From: Paenibacillus tepidiphilus
GTDB taxonomy: Bacteria; Bacillota; Bacilli; Paenibacillales; Paenibacillaceae
Length of the DNA stretch: 61,791 nt
Assembly: GCF_008635795.1 (NCBI RefSeq)
Contig: NZ_VWRQ01000031.1
Span: 1 to 61,791, forward strand
Reading direction: 5' to 3'
Shown: positions 26,564-35,759 of the stretch, in pieces
Layout: every line of letters starts with the position of its first letter
Numbering within the stretch: position 1 is the first letter of the stretch
Made by a program: the position numbers and the translations under genes
Notes under the pieces: generated by a model
Databases searched by the model: none
The model's input: only the letters and a program-made list of their open reading frames with translations
Told to the model about the DNA's origin: nothing

Positions 26564-28216
26564 ATGCCACAAGACTGGGCTTCCATTCTAAGCCGAATGC
26601 TGACCGCTGACAGTGCTTACAGAGCGTTCTATGAATTGCACCCGGACTTGATCCTCGTGCTGGACAGACAGGGGCGTTATGTGGAGAGCAACCGTCCCAT
26701 GAGCGGGCTGATTGCCGGCGCACCGCCTTCTCCCTCAGGAAGCGCGGCGGCCGTCTTGGCGCCGGTTCCCGGAGAGGCTTATTTTGCCGATGCGCTGCAG
26801 GGCATGCCTTCCAGCTTTGTTATGGCGGAGGACTCTGCGGGGCAGACGGCAGCCATGAACTACATTCCGATTACGGCGGAGGAAGGGGTGGCCGGCGTAT
26901 TTGCGGTAATCCGCTGCGATGGGACACAGCCGCTGCCTGTATCGCTGCTGCGCTGGCTGGACGGATTGCAGGCAGCGCAGGAGCAAGGTGAGCTGCAGCA
27001 GGAAGCGGCAGCCGCCGCCGAAGGCGATGCTGCGGATTGCAATCAGCCTGAGCTTATTCTGGACATGGCCGGGGACCGGCGGCTGGGTCTGATTCTGAAC
27101 TCCGTAGCGTCGGGCATCTGCGGACTTGATACGCAAGGGCGGACCATCTTCGTAAACCGCGAAGCTGCCGAAATGCTGGGCTATGATCCCTACGAGCTGA
27201 CGGGGATACCGCTGATGGAGCTGATCCAGCGGATCGGCGGCGACGGCTTCCGCTTTGCCAATATGGACTGTCCGGTCCGGCTGACGCTGGAGGACGGCAT
27301 TACGCGCACCAAGTCGGATGATATCTTCTGGCGCAAGGACGGGACGAGCTTCTTCGTCCATTACCGGATTGCCCCGCTGATGGATGGCGGTGCAATCTGC
27401 GGTGCAGTCATCTCCTTCAGCGATATCACCAACGAGCGCGAGATACTGCGGGCCAAGGAGTCGGCGGAACAGGCTGCACAGGCCAAGTCCGATTTCCTGG
27501 CGATGATGAGTCACGAGATCCGCACCCCGATGAACGGAATGATCGGCATGGCGGATTTGCTGCTGGAGACGCCGCTGGAAGAGGAGCAGCGCAGCTACGC
27601 CGAGATTCTGCGCAGCAGCAGCTACAGCCTGCTGCAGATTCTGAATGATATTCTCGACTTCAGCAAGATGGAAGCGGGCAAGATGACACTGCAGTCCGAG
27701 ACCTTCGATTTGCGCGAGATGCTGGAAGGCATTATCGACCTCTTTACCCCCAAGGCGGAGGAGAAGAAGCTGGCGCTGCGGTGGTGGGCGGATACCAGTG
27801 TGCCGGCTTTTGTCACCACAGATCCGAGCCGGCTGCGGCAGATTATCGTCAATCTGGTCGGCAATGCCCTCAAATTCACCGAGCGGGGCAGCGTTACCCT
27901 CTCGGTCAAGAATATTCCGCTGCCGTACTCGCCGGAATATCTGCTGGAGTTCTCGGTCCGCGATACCGGAGTAGGCATCGCGGACAGCAAGCTCAATCTG
28001 CTGTTCCAGTCCTTCTCGCAGCTGCATCCGTTCATTAACCGCAAATACGGCGGTACGGGACTGGGCCTGGCGATCTGCAAGCAGCTGGTGGAGCTGATGG
28101 GCGGCACGATATTTGTGGAGAGTGAAGAAGACAAGGGCTCCACCTTCCGGTTCATGCTGCCGTTCCTGAAGGCAGAGTCGGGAGTGGAGATGTGGGAGGC
28201 AGAAGCTTCCCAGTAA
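26564..28216 (+). CDS. Soluble PAS-domain sensor histidine kinase (orphan)
   Basis: 550 residues, ATG after a perfect AAAGGAGGTG. An N-terminal PAS-like half (residues 20-120, HPDLILVLDRQGRYVESNRP), an Ala/Glu-rich linker, then a second PAS (about 180-300: GICGLDTQGRTIFVNREAAEMLGY). HisKA has H317 in MMSHEIRTPMNG, the hybrid-kinase subtype; HATPase_c shows NLVGNALKFT, DTGVGIAD and GGTGLGLAI. No membrane segment and no receiver domain, although this subtype often carries one. No response regulator is adjacent; the partner must be encoded elsewhere. It may work in sporulation or stress phosphorelays, as soluble PAS kinases of this kind often do. Confidence 0.9.
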   Translation: MPQDWASILSRMLTADSAYRAFYELHPDLILVLDRQGRYVESNRPMSGLIAGAPPSPSGSAAAVLAPVPGEAYFADALQGMPSSFVMAEDSAGQTAAMNYIPITAEEGVAGVFAVIRCDGTQPLPVSLLRWLDGLQAAQEQGELQQEAAAAAEGDAADCNQPELILDMAGDRRLGLILNSVASGICGLDTQGRTIFVNREAAEMLGYDPYELTGIPLMELIQRIGGDGFRFANMDCPVRLTLEDGITRTKSDDIFWRKDGTSFFVHYRIAPLMDGGAICGAVISFSDITNEREILRAKESAEQAAQAKSDFLAMMSHEIRTPMNGMIGMADLLLETPLEEEQRSYAEILRSSSYSLLQILNDILDFSKMEAGKMTLQSETFDLREMLEGIIDLFTPKAEEKKLALRWWADTSVPAFVTTDPSRLRQIIVNLVGNALKFTERGSVTLSVKNIPLPYSPEYLLEFSVRDTGVGIADSKLNLLFQSFSQLHPFINRKYGGTGLGLAICKQLVELMGGTIFVESEEDKGSTFRFMLPFLKAESGVEMWEAEASQ

Positions 28217-28257
28217 TCCGGATTTCCGTCTGACTTCTATTAACATTCTATACACGA

Positions 28258-28294
28258 GCAAGGCCCCGGCTTCGTAAGAAAGCCGGGGCCTTGC
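28258..28294. terminator. Strong hairpin between converging kinase and degV genes
   Basis: GCAAGGCCCCGGCTT and AAGCCGGGGCCTTGC pair perfectly over 15 bp around a short loop. There is no T run on either strand, but the position between converging stops fits a bidirectional terminator. Confidence 0.7.
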
Positions 28295-28301
28295 CCTGTA
28301 A

Positions 28302-29147
28302 TTATCGGATATACATAAGTCCCACAGTAGCCGGTCCGCAATGGCTGCCGATGACACAGCCTGCGTGAATCACAGCGATTTCATCCACCTGGATCTGCTT
28401 GCGCAGCTCCGCTACCAGATATGCGGCATCTTCTTCTGCCATCGTATGGGCGACAATCACCAGCTCCTTGTCGATTTCCCCGGCATGCACGAGGGCGTGC
28501 TGCAGCATTTGCTCCACCGCCTTCTCTTTCTTGCCGCGGATCTTGCTGACCGGGACGATGGCGCCGTCAATCAGGCGCAGCACAGGCCGGATCTTCAGCA
28601 GGCTGCCGATGAAATTCTGCATGCCCGAACAGCGTCCGCCCATATATAAATAATCCAGGGTATCCACAACAAATTCCGTCTCTACCCGGCTGCGGCACGC
28701 TTCGAGCATGGCAACAATTTCGGTACTGCTGTGCCCTTTGGCTGCGGCCCGCGCCGCTTTCATGACCAGGAGCGCGATTCCGCCGCACAGCGTCTCGGAG
28801 TCAACCACGCGGACACGGCCTTCCGGAAATTCTCCCGCTGCCAGCAGGGCGTTCTGGTATGTAGAAGATAATGCCGAAGATAGACTGATATAGACAATAT
28901 CCCCACCGCTGCTGATGACCGGCTCAAAGGCGGCCATAAAGTCGGCAGGAGAAGGAGCGGCCGTCTTGGGAAGAGCACCGTTTACGGCGACGCGGCTGTA
29001 TACTTCCTCGGGCGTAATGTCTACACCATCCTTGTAAGTACCGTCCTGAAACACAACATACAGGGGAACAATCCCGATATCATACGTTTCCTTCCAGCCT
29101 TGCGGCAAATCGGAAGTGCTGTCTGAAAAGATTTTTACGATTGACAT
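28302..29147 (-). CDS. DegV family fatty-acid-binding protein
   Basis: 281 residues from the ATG at 29147 (AAGGAG 6 bases upstream; the ATG at 29162 lacks a site). DegV motifs are clear: VKIFSDSTSDLPQ at the start, the phosphate/carboxylate-binding ISLSSALSSTYQNA, VDTLDYLYMGGRCSG and the closing IHAGCVIGSHCGPATVGLMY. In Firmicutes such proteins (FakB) bind fatty acids and present them to the FakA kinase for phospholipid synthesis. FakA is not in the window, so the partner is remote. It is transcribed towards the orphan kinase gene and ends at the shared hairpin. Confidence 0.93.
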   Translation of the reverse strand: MSIVKIFSDSTSDLPQGWKETYDIGIVPLYVVFQDGTYKDGVDITPEEVYSRVAVNGALPKTAAPSPADFMAAFEPVISSGGDIVYISLSSALSSTYQNALLAAGEFPEGRVRVVDSETLCGGIALLVMKAARAAAKGHSSTEIVAMLEACRSRVETEFVVDTLDYLYMGGRCSGMQNFIGSLLKIRPVLRLIDGAIVPVSKIRGKKEKAVEQMLQHALVHAGEIDKELVIVAHTMAEEDAAYLVAELRKQIQVDEIAVIHAGCVIGSHCGPATVGLMYIR

Positions 29148-29287
29148 GAGTGTCTCCTTCACCGGATCTCAAAATGACTATTGCACACAGCATGAGCTAT
29201 GGTGTCAATTCATTATACCAAGCTTGCCGCGTTTCTCAAAATAGAAATGCCGCATTTGCGGTAAATGAGAGAACGGAAGAATAGCGG

Positions 29288-29315
29288 AAAAAGGACTTCA
29301 GCGGGTGAAGTCCTT
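29288..29315 (-). terminator. Terminator of the second AraC/GyrI gene
   Basis: AAGGACTTCA/TGAAGTCCTT, a perfect 10-bp stem, followed on the minus strand by five T. Confidence 0.85.
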
Positions 29316-29334
29316 CAGGTTCGGGCAAGCGATC

Positions 29335-30195
29335 TTATTTTTTTACAACGGGAATCCATACCTCACATACATAATCTTCAGCTCCGGGATCACCGGGAAG
29401 GTACAGCTCGAACTCCGGTGCGTTCGCATGCTCATAGCCCGTGGAAGGGAACCACTCCGAGTAAATACGCTCCCAAATCTTCTGGATCGCATGCGGCATA
29501 GGCCCGACCGATGTGAAGACCGCCCAGGTTGCAGCGGGAATAAGCGTTACTTCGTAGCCTTGAGGATCGGTCTCCTCGGAGCCTTCAGCGGCAATCCAGT
29601 AAGTCATCGTTTCTTTCTGCATGTCCATGTCGCTGCAGATGCCCATGAGATTCGGGTGCACGCCGATGGACTCTAATCTTTCGGAGGTGCCGTCGCTGTT
29701 GACCTCGTTCCATAGCTGCGGGATCTTGCGGAAGTTCTCTCCCTCGCAGGTGTCTACCACCCACGACTTGCCGATCACTTGAAACGCTGCTCTTTCCACA
29801 ATTCTGTATTCCATTTCCTGATCTCCCTTCAATGACAGATGGAAGGAGAGGCGGGGGAAGGCCTTGAGCGCAGCACCGGGCTCACGCGCAGCGGAGGGTG
29901 TAATGCCGTGCGCCTTGCGGAACGCCTTGGTGAAGGCTTCCGGTGTGTCGTAGCCGTACTTCAGCGCGACCTCCAGCACCTTGGCCTTAGACACGGCCAG
30001 CTCCTGGGCGGCCAAGGTCAGCCTGCGCTTGCGGATATAATCCGCCACTGTGAAGCCGGTAATCATTCCGAACATTCGCTGGAAATGAAAGGGCGAGACA
30101 TGCGCTATCCGTGCCACCTCTTCAATACGCAGCGGCTTCGTCATATTGCTCTCCATATAATCCAGCGTGTCTTTCATGCGGTTCAGCCATTCCAT
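29335..30195 (-). CDS. AraC-family regulator with GyrI-like effector-binding domain (second copy)
   Basis: 286 residues; ATG at 30195 (GGGGAG 9 bases upstream; the ATG at 30204 abuts it). N-terminal double HTH (LRIEEVARIAHVSPFHFQRMF and VLEVALKYGYDTPEAFTKAFRK), then a linker and a GyrI-like domain from about 125 (MEYRIVERAAFQVIGKSWVV) to the end, including WERIYSEWFPSTGYEH and DPGAEDYVCEVWIPV. Same architecture as the gene at 1201 but clearly a different paralogue. It should respond to small molecules. The gene is monocistronic; its targets are unknown. Confidence 0.87.
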   Translation of the reverse strand: MEWLNRMKDTLDYMESNMTKPLRIEEVARIAHVSPFHFQRMFGMITGFTVADYIRKRRLTLAAQELAVSKAKVLEVALKYGYDTPEAFTKAFRKAHGITPSAAREPGAALKAFPRLSFHLSLKGDQEMEYRIVERAAFQVIGKSWVVDTCEGENFRKIPQLWNEVNSDGTSERLESIGVHPNLMGICSDMDMQKETMTYWIAAEGSEETDPQGYEVTLIPAATWAVFTSVGPMPHAIQKIWERIYSEWFPSTGYEHANAPEFELYLPGDPGAEDYVCEVWIPVVKK

Positions 30196-30412
30196 AATCG
30201 CCATCTCCCCTTGAACTCATCCTATCATGCGGCCTGCTTCATAGTCCGGTTATTCTGTGCTCACTTGAGACAGATGCCGGGAGAGGTGCGGAACAACAAA
30301 TCCGGCAACGGATGGGCCGGCAGCTGTACCGGCCTTATTCTCCTATGATGGCATGTTCAGGGACGCCCGTAAAGTGATTCCCGCTCAGCAGAAGCCGGCG
30401 GAGGGCTTTGGG

Positions 30413-32101
30413 CTATGACTTGAGCGAATATACAACAGCCTCATAAGGACGCAAAGTGCCGCGTTCTTCTGCAGGCTGCTCGCCGCCATAATTGCCGACG
30501 ATCACGCCGTTCACGGCGGCCAGCTCCTCCGGCAGCTCCACTTCCTGCGGCACATCGCTGAAATTCAGCAGTACCAGCCATTTCTCATTCTTCAGCGTAC
30601 GGGAATAGGCGTAGACATATTCATTCTCCGGCAGCAGCAGCTCGTAATCGCCGTAAACCATTATCAGATGCTTCTTGCGCAGGGCAATGAGCTGCTGATA
30701 ATAGTAGAATACTGAATCCGGATCGGCCAGTGCCTGCTCGGTATTAATGTCCGTATAGTTCGGATTGACCTTGAGCCAAGGAGTTCCGGTAGTGAAGCCG
30801 GCATTCTCTCCGGCGTTCCACTGCATCGGGGTACGGGCATTGTCCCGGCCCTTCACGTGGATTGCGTTCAGGATTACATCATGGTCTGCGCCGCCTTCGG
30901 TCACCTTTTCGCGGTACATATTAAGGATTTCAATGTCCTTGTAGTCTTCCAGCGCCGGGAACTTCACGTTGGTCATCCCGATTTCCTCGCCCTGGTAGAT
31001 GTACGGCGTACCCTTGAGCGTATGCAGCAGCGTGGCCAGCATTTTGGCCGAGAGGACACGGTATTTGCCGTCGTTGCCGAAGCGCGATACCATCCGCGGC
31101 TGGTCATGGTTGTTCAGATACAGGCTGTTCCAGCCGCGTTCCGCGAGTCCAACCTGCCATTTATGCAGGATATCACGCAGCTTCGTCAGGTTCCACGGCG
31201 TGACCTCCCACTTGCCGGTCGGTCCGGCGTCCACATCCATATGCTCGAACTGGAACACCATCTGCAACTCCTTGCGGTCCTCGTCGGTATAGAGGATGGC
31301 ATCCTCAACGCTGGCCCCCGGCGTCTCGCCGACAGTCATGACGTCGTATTTGGACAGCACCTCACGGTTCATTTCCTGCAGGAATTCATGCACACGCGGA
31401 CCGTTCATATAATACTCGCCGCCCCCTGCGAGGTCTCCGGGCGCCAGCCCTTCGTGGGTGACGGAAGGCAGTCCTTCCACCTTGGAGATCATGTTGATGA
31501 CATCCATCCGCAGGCCGTCTACACCTTTATCGAGCCAAAAGGCCATCATCTTGTACAGCTCTTCGCGCAGCTTCGGGTTCTCCCAGTTCAGGTCAGGCTG
31601 CTTGCGGGAGAAGAGATGGAGATAATACTCGTCCGTCTTCTCGTCATATTCCCAGGCCGGTCCGCTGAAGATGGAGCTCCAGTTGTTCGGCAGTTCTCCG
31701 TTCGGTCCGCCGGGACGCCAGATATAATAATCACGGTATGGATTATCCTTGGAGGAACGCGATTCCACGAACCAGGCATGCTCATCCGAGGAATGGTTGA
31801 TAACCAGGTCCATCATCAGCTTGATGCCGCGCTCGTGCATCCCGGCCAGCAGTTCCTCCCAGTCGGCCAGCGTGCCGAACTCATCCATAATATCCTGATA
31901 GTCGCTGATATCGTAGCCGTTGTCGTCATTTGGCGATTTATAGACCGGCGACAGCCAGACCACATCGACGCCCAGCTTCTGCAGATAATCAAGGCGCGAG
32001 ATGATCCCGCGCAGATCGCCGATACCGTCTCCGTTGCTGTCCTGAAAGCTGCGGGGATAAATCTGATAGACGACGGCTTCTTTCCAAAACGCTCTGTTCA
32101 T
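30413..32101 (-). CDS. malL: Oligo-1,6-glucosidase / alpha-glucosidase (GH13)
   Basis: 562 residues, cytoplasmic, matching the length and motifs of oligo-1,6-glucosidases: WKEAVVYQIYPRSFQDSNGD at the start, DLVINHSSDEH (region I), the nucleophile D200 in GLRMDVINM, acid/base E259 in VGETPG and NHDQPR for the third carboxylate; the numbers agree closely with B. cereus oligo-1,6-glucosidase (D199/E255). It removes alpha-1,6-linked glucose from isomaltose, panose and limit dextrins left by the surface amylopullulanase. It lies downstream of malP but is separated from it by a terminator (32392-32424), so it likely has its own promoter in 32102-32391. The C-terminal beta domain is complete. Confidence 0.92.
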   Translation of the reverse strand: MNRAFWKEAVVYQIYPRSFQDSNGDGIGDLRGIISRLDYLQKLGVDVVWLSPVYKSPNDDNGYDISDYQDIMDEFGTLADWEELLAGMHERGIKLMMDLVINHSSDEHAWFVESRSSKDNPYRDYYIWRPGGPNGELPNNWSSIFSGPAWEYDEKTDEYYLHLFSRKQPDLNWENPKLREELYKMMAFWLDKGVDGLRMDVINMISKVEGLPSVTHEGLAPGDLAGGGEYYMNGPRVHEFLQEMNREVLSKYDVMTVGETPGASVEDAILYTDEDRKELQMVFQFEHMDVDAGPTGKWEVTPWNLTKLRDILHKWQVGLAERGWNSLYLNNHDQPRMVSRFGNDGKYRVLSAKMLATLLHTLKGTPYIYQGEEIGMTNVKFPALEDYKDIEILNMYREKVTEGGADHDVILNAIHVKGRDNARTPMQWNAGENAGFTTGTPWLKVNPNYTDINTEQALADPDSVFYYYQQLIALRKKHLIMVYGDYELLLPENEYVYAYSRTLKNEKWLVLLNFSDVPQEVELPEELAAVNGVIVGNYGGEQPAEERGTLRPYEAVVYSLKS

Positions 32102-32391
32102 TGGGTTAGCTCCTTTGAAATGGAATGGTGTAAACTTAAGAATTCCCTATATAAGGTAAGAACGTGATTACAGCGAATATTTGGACTTCCGGCCGCTGCC
32201 CATCTGCAGATTTCTTGATTTATACCGCCGATCGTGGTTGAAATCCGCAGACTGCCTATGCTTCCGATGCGAGCTTTCCTGCGGAAAGCTTTCAGGCGGA
32301 CGCTACCGCTCCTCCAGTTCCAAAATTCCCTTCCGCCACTCCACCCTTCAAGTTTATTAACACAATTCGAAATTTTATAGGCTTTGGTAGG
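32102..32391. other. Intergenic region between malL and malP
   Basis: No gene is visible. It holds the malL leader (AAAGGAG before the start) and, at 32257-32273, a 17-base stretch TATGCTTCCGATGCGAG that is one mismatch from the reverse complement of part of the 64-bp repeat at 35686-35702, so it may be a fragment of the same dispersed repeat. The GC-rich part 32270-32345 contains several GCGGAAAG/CTTCCGCC inverted pieces but no coding frame with a ribosome binding site. Confidence 0.5.
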
Positions 32392-32424
32392 AAAAAAAGC
32401 CCCGTAAGCAAATGCCTGCGGGGC
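32392..32424 (-). terminator. Rho-independent terminator of malP
   Basis: Read on the minus strand, GCCCCG and CGGGGC form a stem with partly paired inner bases, followed by seven T. It separates malP from malL. Confidence 0.85.
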
Positions 32425-32440
32425 CGGTGTAAAAGCGTTG

Positions 32441-34762
32441 TTATGCCGTAACGGAGGAGCCTTCGGCAGTAACGCTGCTCAGGCCGTTCACAGTATAGTC
32501 TTTGCCATGGATCGTAATGGCTGCCGGAATATCGGTTTCGTTGACCACAGTAACCTGCAGGTCGGAGACCTTCACCTTCAGGCGCGCGCCGCGGAACATG
32601 ATTTTGAAGGAGTATGAAGTCCAGTGTCCCGGGTTGGATGGATTCAGGATCAGGCGATCTTCCTGCACACGCAAGCCGCCGAAGCCGTGAACGATGGACA
32701 TCCACGTGCCTGCCATGCTGGTTGTATGGCATCCGTCTTCTGTATCGTTGTTGTAATTGTCGAGATCCAGGCGCGATGTGCGCAGGTACATCTCATAAGC
32801 TTTATCCTTATAGCCCAGCTCGCTGGCAAGAATGGAGTGGATACAAGGAGAAAGGGAAGATTCATGCACCGTAATCGGCTCATAGAAATCGAAATTCCGC
32901 TTCTTTGTGTCCAGATCATAACGGTCACCCAGGAAGTAGAGGCCTTGCAGGACATCGGCTTGCTTAATATAACAGGAGCGCAGAATGCGGTCCCACGACC
33001 ATTTCTGGTTCAGCGGCAGATTCTCCGGCGATACTTCCTTAACCGGGATGATCTCTTTATCCAGGAAGCCGTCCTGCTGAAGGAAGATTCCCAGCTCCTC
33101 ATCGGCCGGATAGTACATTTTGGCGATGATATCCTGCCATTTCGCAGTTTCGCTGCCCTGCAGATCCAGCTTGTCGGCCAGTTCGGCATAACGCGCCGGC
33201 TCTTGCTCCTGCAGATAAGCCAGGGATTCGAGCGTATACTCCATCGTCCATGAAGCGATACGGTTCGTGTACCAGTTATTGTTTACGTTATTCTCATATT
33301 CATTCGGTCCCGTTACGCCGAGCATGACGTACTGGTCCTTGCGCTGTGCGTAGTGGACGCGTTCCTCCCAGAAGCGGGAGATTTCCACCAGCACTTCGAG
33401 GCCGTATTGGCCGAGATAAGCCTTGTCGCCGGTGTAGTTCACATAGTTGTAAATCGCGTAGGCAATCGCCCCGTTGCGGTGAATCTCCTCAAACGTAATT
33501 TCCCATTCGTTGTGGCATTCCTCGCCGTTCATCGTAACCATCGGATACAGCGCGCCCTTCTTGAAGCCGAGCTTGCGGGCGTTTTCCTTCGCCTTCTCCA
33601 GATGCTTGTAGCGGTAGATCAGCAGATTGCGGGATATGCTGGAATCCGCGGTGCTGAGATAGAACGGTACGCAGTACGCTTCGGTGTCCCAGTAGGTGCT
33701 GCCGCCGTATTTTTCACCCGTAAAGCCCTTCGGTCCGATGTTGAGACGGTCGTCTTCGCCGGTATAGGTCTGGTTGAGCTGGAAAATATTGAACCGGATT
33801 CCTTGCTGCGCCGAGACATCGCCTTCAATAATAATGTCGCTTTCTTTCCATTTCTCGCCCCAGGCTGCGGCCTGCTCTGTAAGCAGTGCGACGAAACCGG
33901 CTTCGCGGGCGCTTTGCAGCGCGGCTTGCGCGGCTTCCACCAATTGGCCAAGGCCGTAATTGCGGGAAGTGACATTCGCGGCATATTTATAAATAACCAC
34001 TTGGTCTCCGGACTGCACAGGCACAGCCACTTTGCTGCCCACATATTTCTCCTGCTCAATGGCTTCAGCCTCGTCGGTAACCAGCTTCTCACCGTTCACA
34101 ACGATGTCGTAGGCGAAGGCGGAGGTGACGTGGAAATCGAGCTTTTTGGTCTTCAGCGTCAGGTGGCCGCCGTCCGTGGCCGCTTTCTTCTCGACCTCGT
34201 TCCAGAACTTCTCGTCATAGTTGGAATCCTTGTTCTTGATGTCGCCGTCAAGATAAGGAGTAACGGTGAGTACGCCGGAGAAGTTAAGCGGTGTCACCGA
34301 ATAGCGGATGGCGCCGATTTCGTGACGGGCCATGCTGACGATGCGGATGCTTTCCACCTTCACTTCCTTGCCGTCCGGGAGGGTGGCTGTGAAGCTGCGG
34401 GAGAGCGTGCCTTCCTTCATATTAAGCTCGCGGCGGAATTCACCTACAGTGCTTGCCGCCAGATCCAGCGTTGTGCCGTCCAGGTCGATATTGATGCCAA
34501 TCCAGTTGGTGCTGTTCAGCACTTTGGCAAAATACTCCGGATAGCCGTTCTTCCACCAACCGACACGCGTTTTGTCCGGATAGTAGACTCCGGCCATGTA
34601 GCTGCCCTGCAGGCTGTGGCCGCTGTATTGCTCTTCAAAGTTGGCTCTTCCGCCCATGTAGCCGTTTCCGATACTGAATACGCTCTCGGAAATTTCCTGG
34701 GTGTTCGGATCAAAGGATTCCTCAATGATCGACCATTCATCAATTTTTAAATATTGTTTCAT
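32441..34762 (-). CDS. malP: Maltose phosphorylase (GH65)
   Basis: 773 residues. The GH65 layout is complete: N-terminal super-sandwich, linker, (alpha/alpha)6 barrel, and small C-terminal sheet. The catalytic acid is E488 in VTGPNEYENNVNNN, matching E487 of Lactobacillus brevis maltose phosphorylase; HNEWEITFEEIHRNGAIAYA follows the maltose-phosphorylase form rather than kojibiose or trehalose phosphorylases. The enzyme splits maltose with phosphate into glucose and beta-glucose-1-phosphate in the cytoplasm. The adjacent beta-phosphoglucomutase uses that product, which strongly supports this specificity. The two genes are 140 bases apart with a weak GACTGC/GCAGTC hairpin between them and probably share a transcript. 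Confidence 0.93.
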   Translation of the reverse strand: MKQYLKIDEWSIIEESFDPNTQEISESVFSIGNGYMGGRANFEEQYSGHSLQGSYMAGVYYPDKTRVGWWKNGYPEYFAKVLNSTNWIGINIDLDGTTLDLAASTVGEFRRELNMKEGTLSRSFTATLPDGKEVKVESIRIVSMARHEIGAIRYSVTPLNFSGVLTVTPYLDGDIKNKDSNYDEKFWNEVEKKAATDGGHLTLKTKKLDFHVTSAFAYDIVVNGEKLVTDEAEAIEQEKYVGSKVAVPVQSGDQVVIYKYAANVTSRNYGLGQLVEAAQAALQSAREAGFVALLTEQAAAWGEKWKESDIIIEGDVSAQQGIRFNIFQLNQTYTGEDDRLNIGPKGFTGEKYGGSTYWDTEAYCVPFYLSTADSSISRNLLIYRYKHLEKAKENARKLGFKKGALYPMVTMNGEECHNEWEITFEEIHRNGAIAYAIYNYVNYTGDKAYLGQYGLEVLVEISRFWEERVHYAQRKDQYVMLGVTGPNEYENNVNNNWYTNRIASWTMEYTLESLAYLQEQEPARYAELADKLDLQGSETAKWQDIIAKMYYPADEELGIFLQQDGFLDKEIIPVKEVSPENLPLNQKWSWDRILRSCYIKQADVLQGLYFLGDRYDLDTKKRNFDFYEPITVHESSLSPCIHSILASELGYKDKAYEMYLRTSRLDLDNYNNDTEDGCHTTSMAGTWMSIVHGFGGLRVQEDRLILNPSNPGHWTSYSFKIMFRGARLKVKVSDLQVTVVNETDIPAAITIHGKDYTVNGLSSVTAEGSSVTA

Positions 34763-34901
34763 GAATTACCGGCTCCTTTAGATTAAGGGTTGATATGAAA
34801 TGAACTATGGGACAGGCCAATCCGCAAGAATAACTCCCACCGATAGTCCGGGTAAACAGTAGGGACTGCAGGGTGCAGCAGTCGATATAACCTTAGGATA
34901 A

Positions 34902-35564
34902 TCAAACAGCGGCAAAAGCTTCCCGCAGCCCGGCGACACTGACCTGCGCCAGGGAAGGGACAACCTGATTCGCCGCGCCCAGGGTTTCCGGCGAGCCGAT
35001 GCCAACGCTGCGCATCCCGGCCCGGGTAGCCGCTTCCACGCCGGCTTCGGCATCCTCGAAGACGACGCAGTGGGCAGGGGCTACGCCCACGGCCTGTGCA
35101 CCGAGCAGGAACACTTCGGGATCAGGCTTGGCAGCGCTTGTATGTGTGCCGTCGATGATGGCATCGAAATATGGCGTAAGCCCGGTATTGGACAGAATCG
35201 TGGCTGCATTCTTGCTGGCGGAGCCCAGCGCGGTCTTAATGCCTGCGGCGCGGCATTCCTGCAGGAACTCCAGGGCACCCGGCAGAATCTCCGAGCTGTC
35301 CATCTTGGAGATGTACTGGACGTAGCGGTTATTCTTCTGCTCGGCGAGCCGTGCTTTCTCGGCTTCATCCAAGGTGAGCCCGCCGATCTCCAGCAGGATG
35401 TCCAGCGAAGCGGCCCGGCTGACGCCCTTGAGCCGTTCGTTGTCCTGCTCGGTGAAGACGAAGCCAAGCTGCTCCGCCAGCTCCCGCCAGGCGATAAAAT
35501 GATATCTGGCCGTATCGACGAGCACACCGTCCAGATCGAATAGACAAGCCTTGATTTCTGACAT
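34902..35564 (-). CDS. pgmB: Beta-phosphoglucomutase
   Basis: 220 residues, the family length. HAD signatures: nucleophile and acid/base in CLFDLDGVLVDTA (DxD), substrate-loop LKGVSR, phosphate-binding Ser/Lys in GSASKN and KPDPEVF, and VVFEDAEAGVEAA. It converts beta-glucose-1-phosphate to glucose-6-phosphate, completing maltose phosphorolysis. The ATG at 35564 has a strong AGGAGG 6 bases upstream; the longer in-frame extension is only the translated 64-bp repeat and is not used. First gene of the pgmB-malP unit, with a MalR-type operator at 35738-35749. Confidence 0.95.
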   Translation of the reverse strand: MSEIKACLFDLDGVLVDTARYHFIAWRELAEQLGFVFTEQDNERLKGVSRAASLDILLEIGGLTLDEAEKARLAEQKNNRYVQYISKMDSSEILPGALEFLQECRAAGIKTALGSASKNAATILSNTGLTPYFDAIIDGTHTSAAKPDPEVFLLGAQAVGVAPAHCVVFEDAEAGVEAATRAGMRSVGIGSPETLGAANQVVPSLAQVSVAGLREAFAAV

Positions 35565-35580
35565 GTTGATCCTCCTAAAA

Positions 35581-35731
35581 GTTTTGTGAGCATAGCTTCC
35601 TGAATTGGCGATCGTACAAAACTGGCTTCGGAAGCATAGGCTAAGTTTTGTGAGCATAGCTTCCTGAATTGGCGATCGTACAGAACTCGCTTCGGAAGCA
35701 TAAACTTAGTTTTGTAAGAATAGTTCCCTTG
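35581..35731. repeat. 64-bp tandem repeat in the pgmB leader (2.3 copies)
   Basis: Two nearly identical 64-bp units (35581-35644 and 35645-35708) and a degenerate part of a third (35709-35731), each starting GTTTTGTGAGCATAGCTTCC. Inside each unit AGCTTCC and GGAAGC form an inverted pair around a CGATCG core. It lies between the operator and the ribosome binding site of pgmB, so it is transcribed in the 5' leader. Related sequence occurs at 32257-32273. I believe such GCTTCC/GGAAGC units are scattered in Paenibacillus genomes, but I cannot check that here. Confidence 0.85.
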
Positions 35732-35737
35732 AATAGC

Positions 35738-35749
35738 GCAAACGTTTGT
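35738..35749. promoter_or_regulatory. LacI-family operator before pgmB
   Basis: GCAAACGTTTGT, one base from the perfect palindrome GCAAACGTTTGC. It lies between the malR terminator and the pgmB leader, where the pgmB-malP promoter should be. It could bind MalR or CcpA, since it also fits a cre site. Confidence 0.7.
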
Positions 35750-35759
35750 ACAAAAAGTG

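Noticed and set aside
28258..28294. Possible small RNA or riboswitch
   Set aside because: A single symmetrical GC hairpin between converging stop codons is explained by transcription termination.
35565..35657. N-terminal extension of pgmB to 251 residues
   Set aside because: The extra 31 codons translate the 64-bp repeat; AGGAGG lies right before the ATG at 35564 and the family is about 220 residues.
35581..35731. Possible CRISPR array
   Set aside because: The units are contiguous with no unique spacers, and no cas genes are present.
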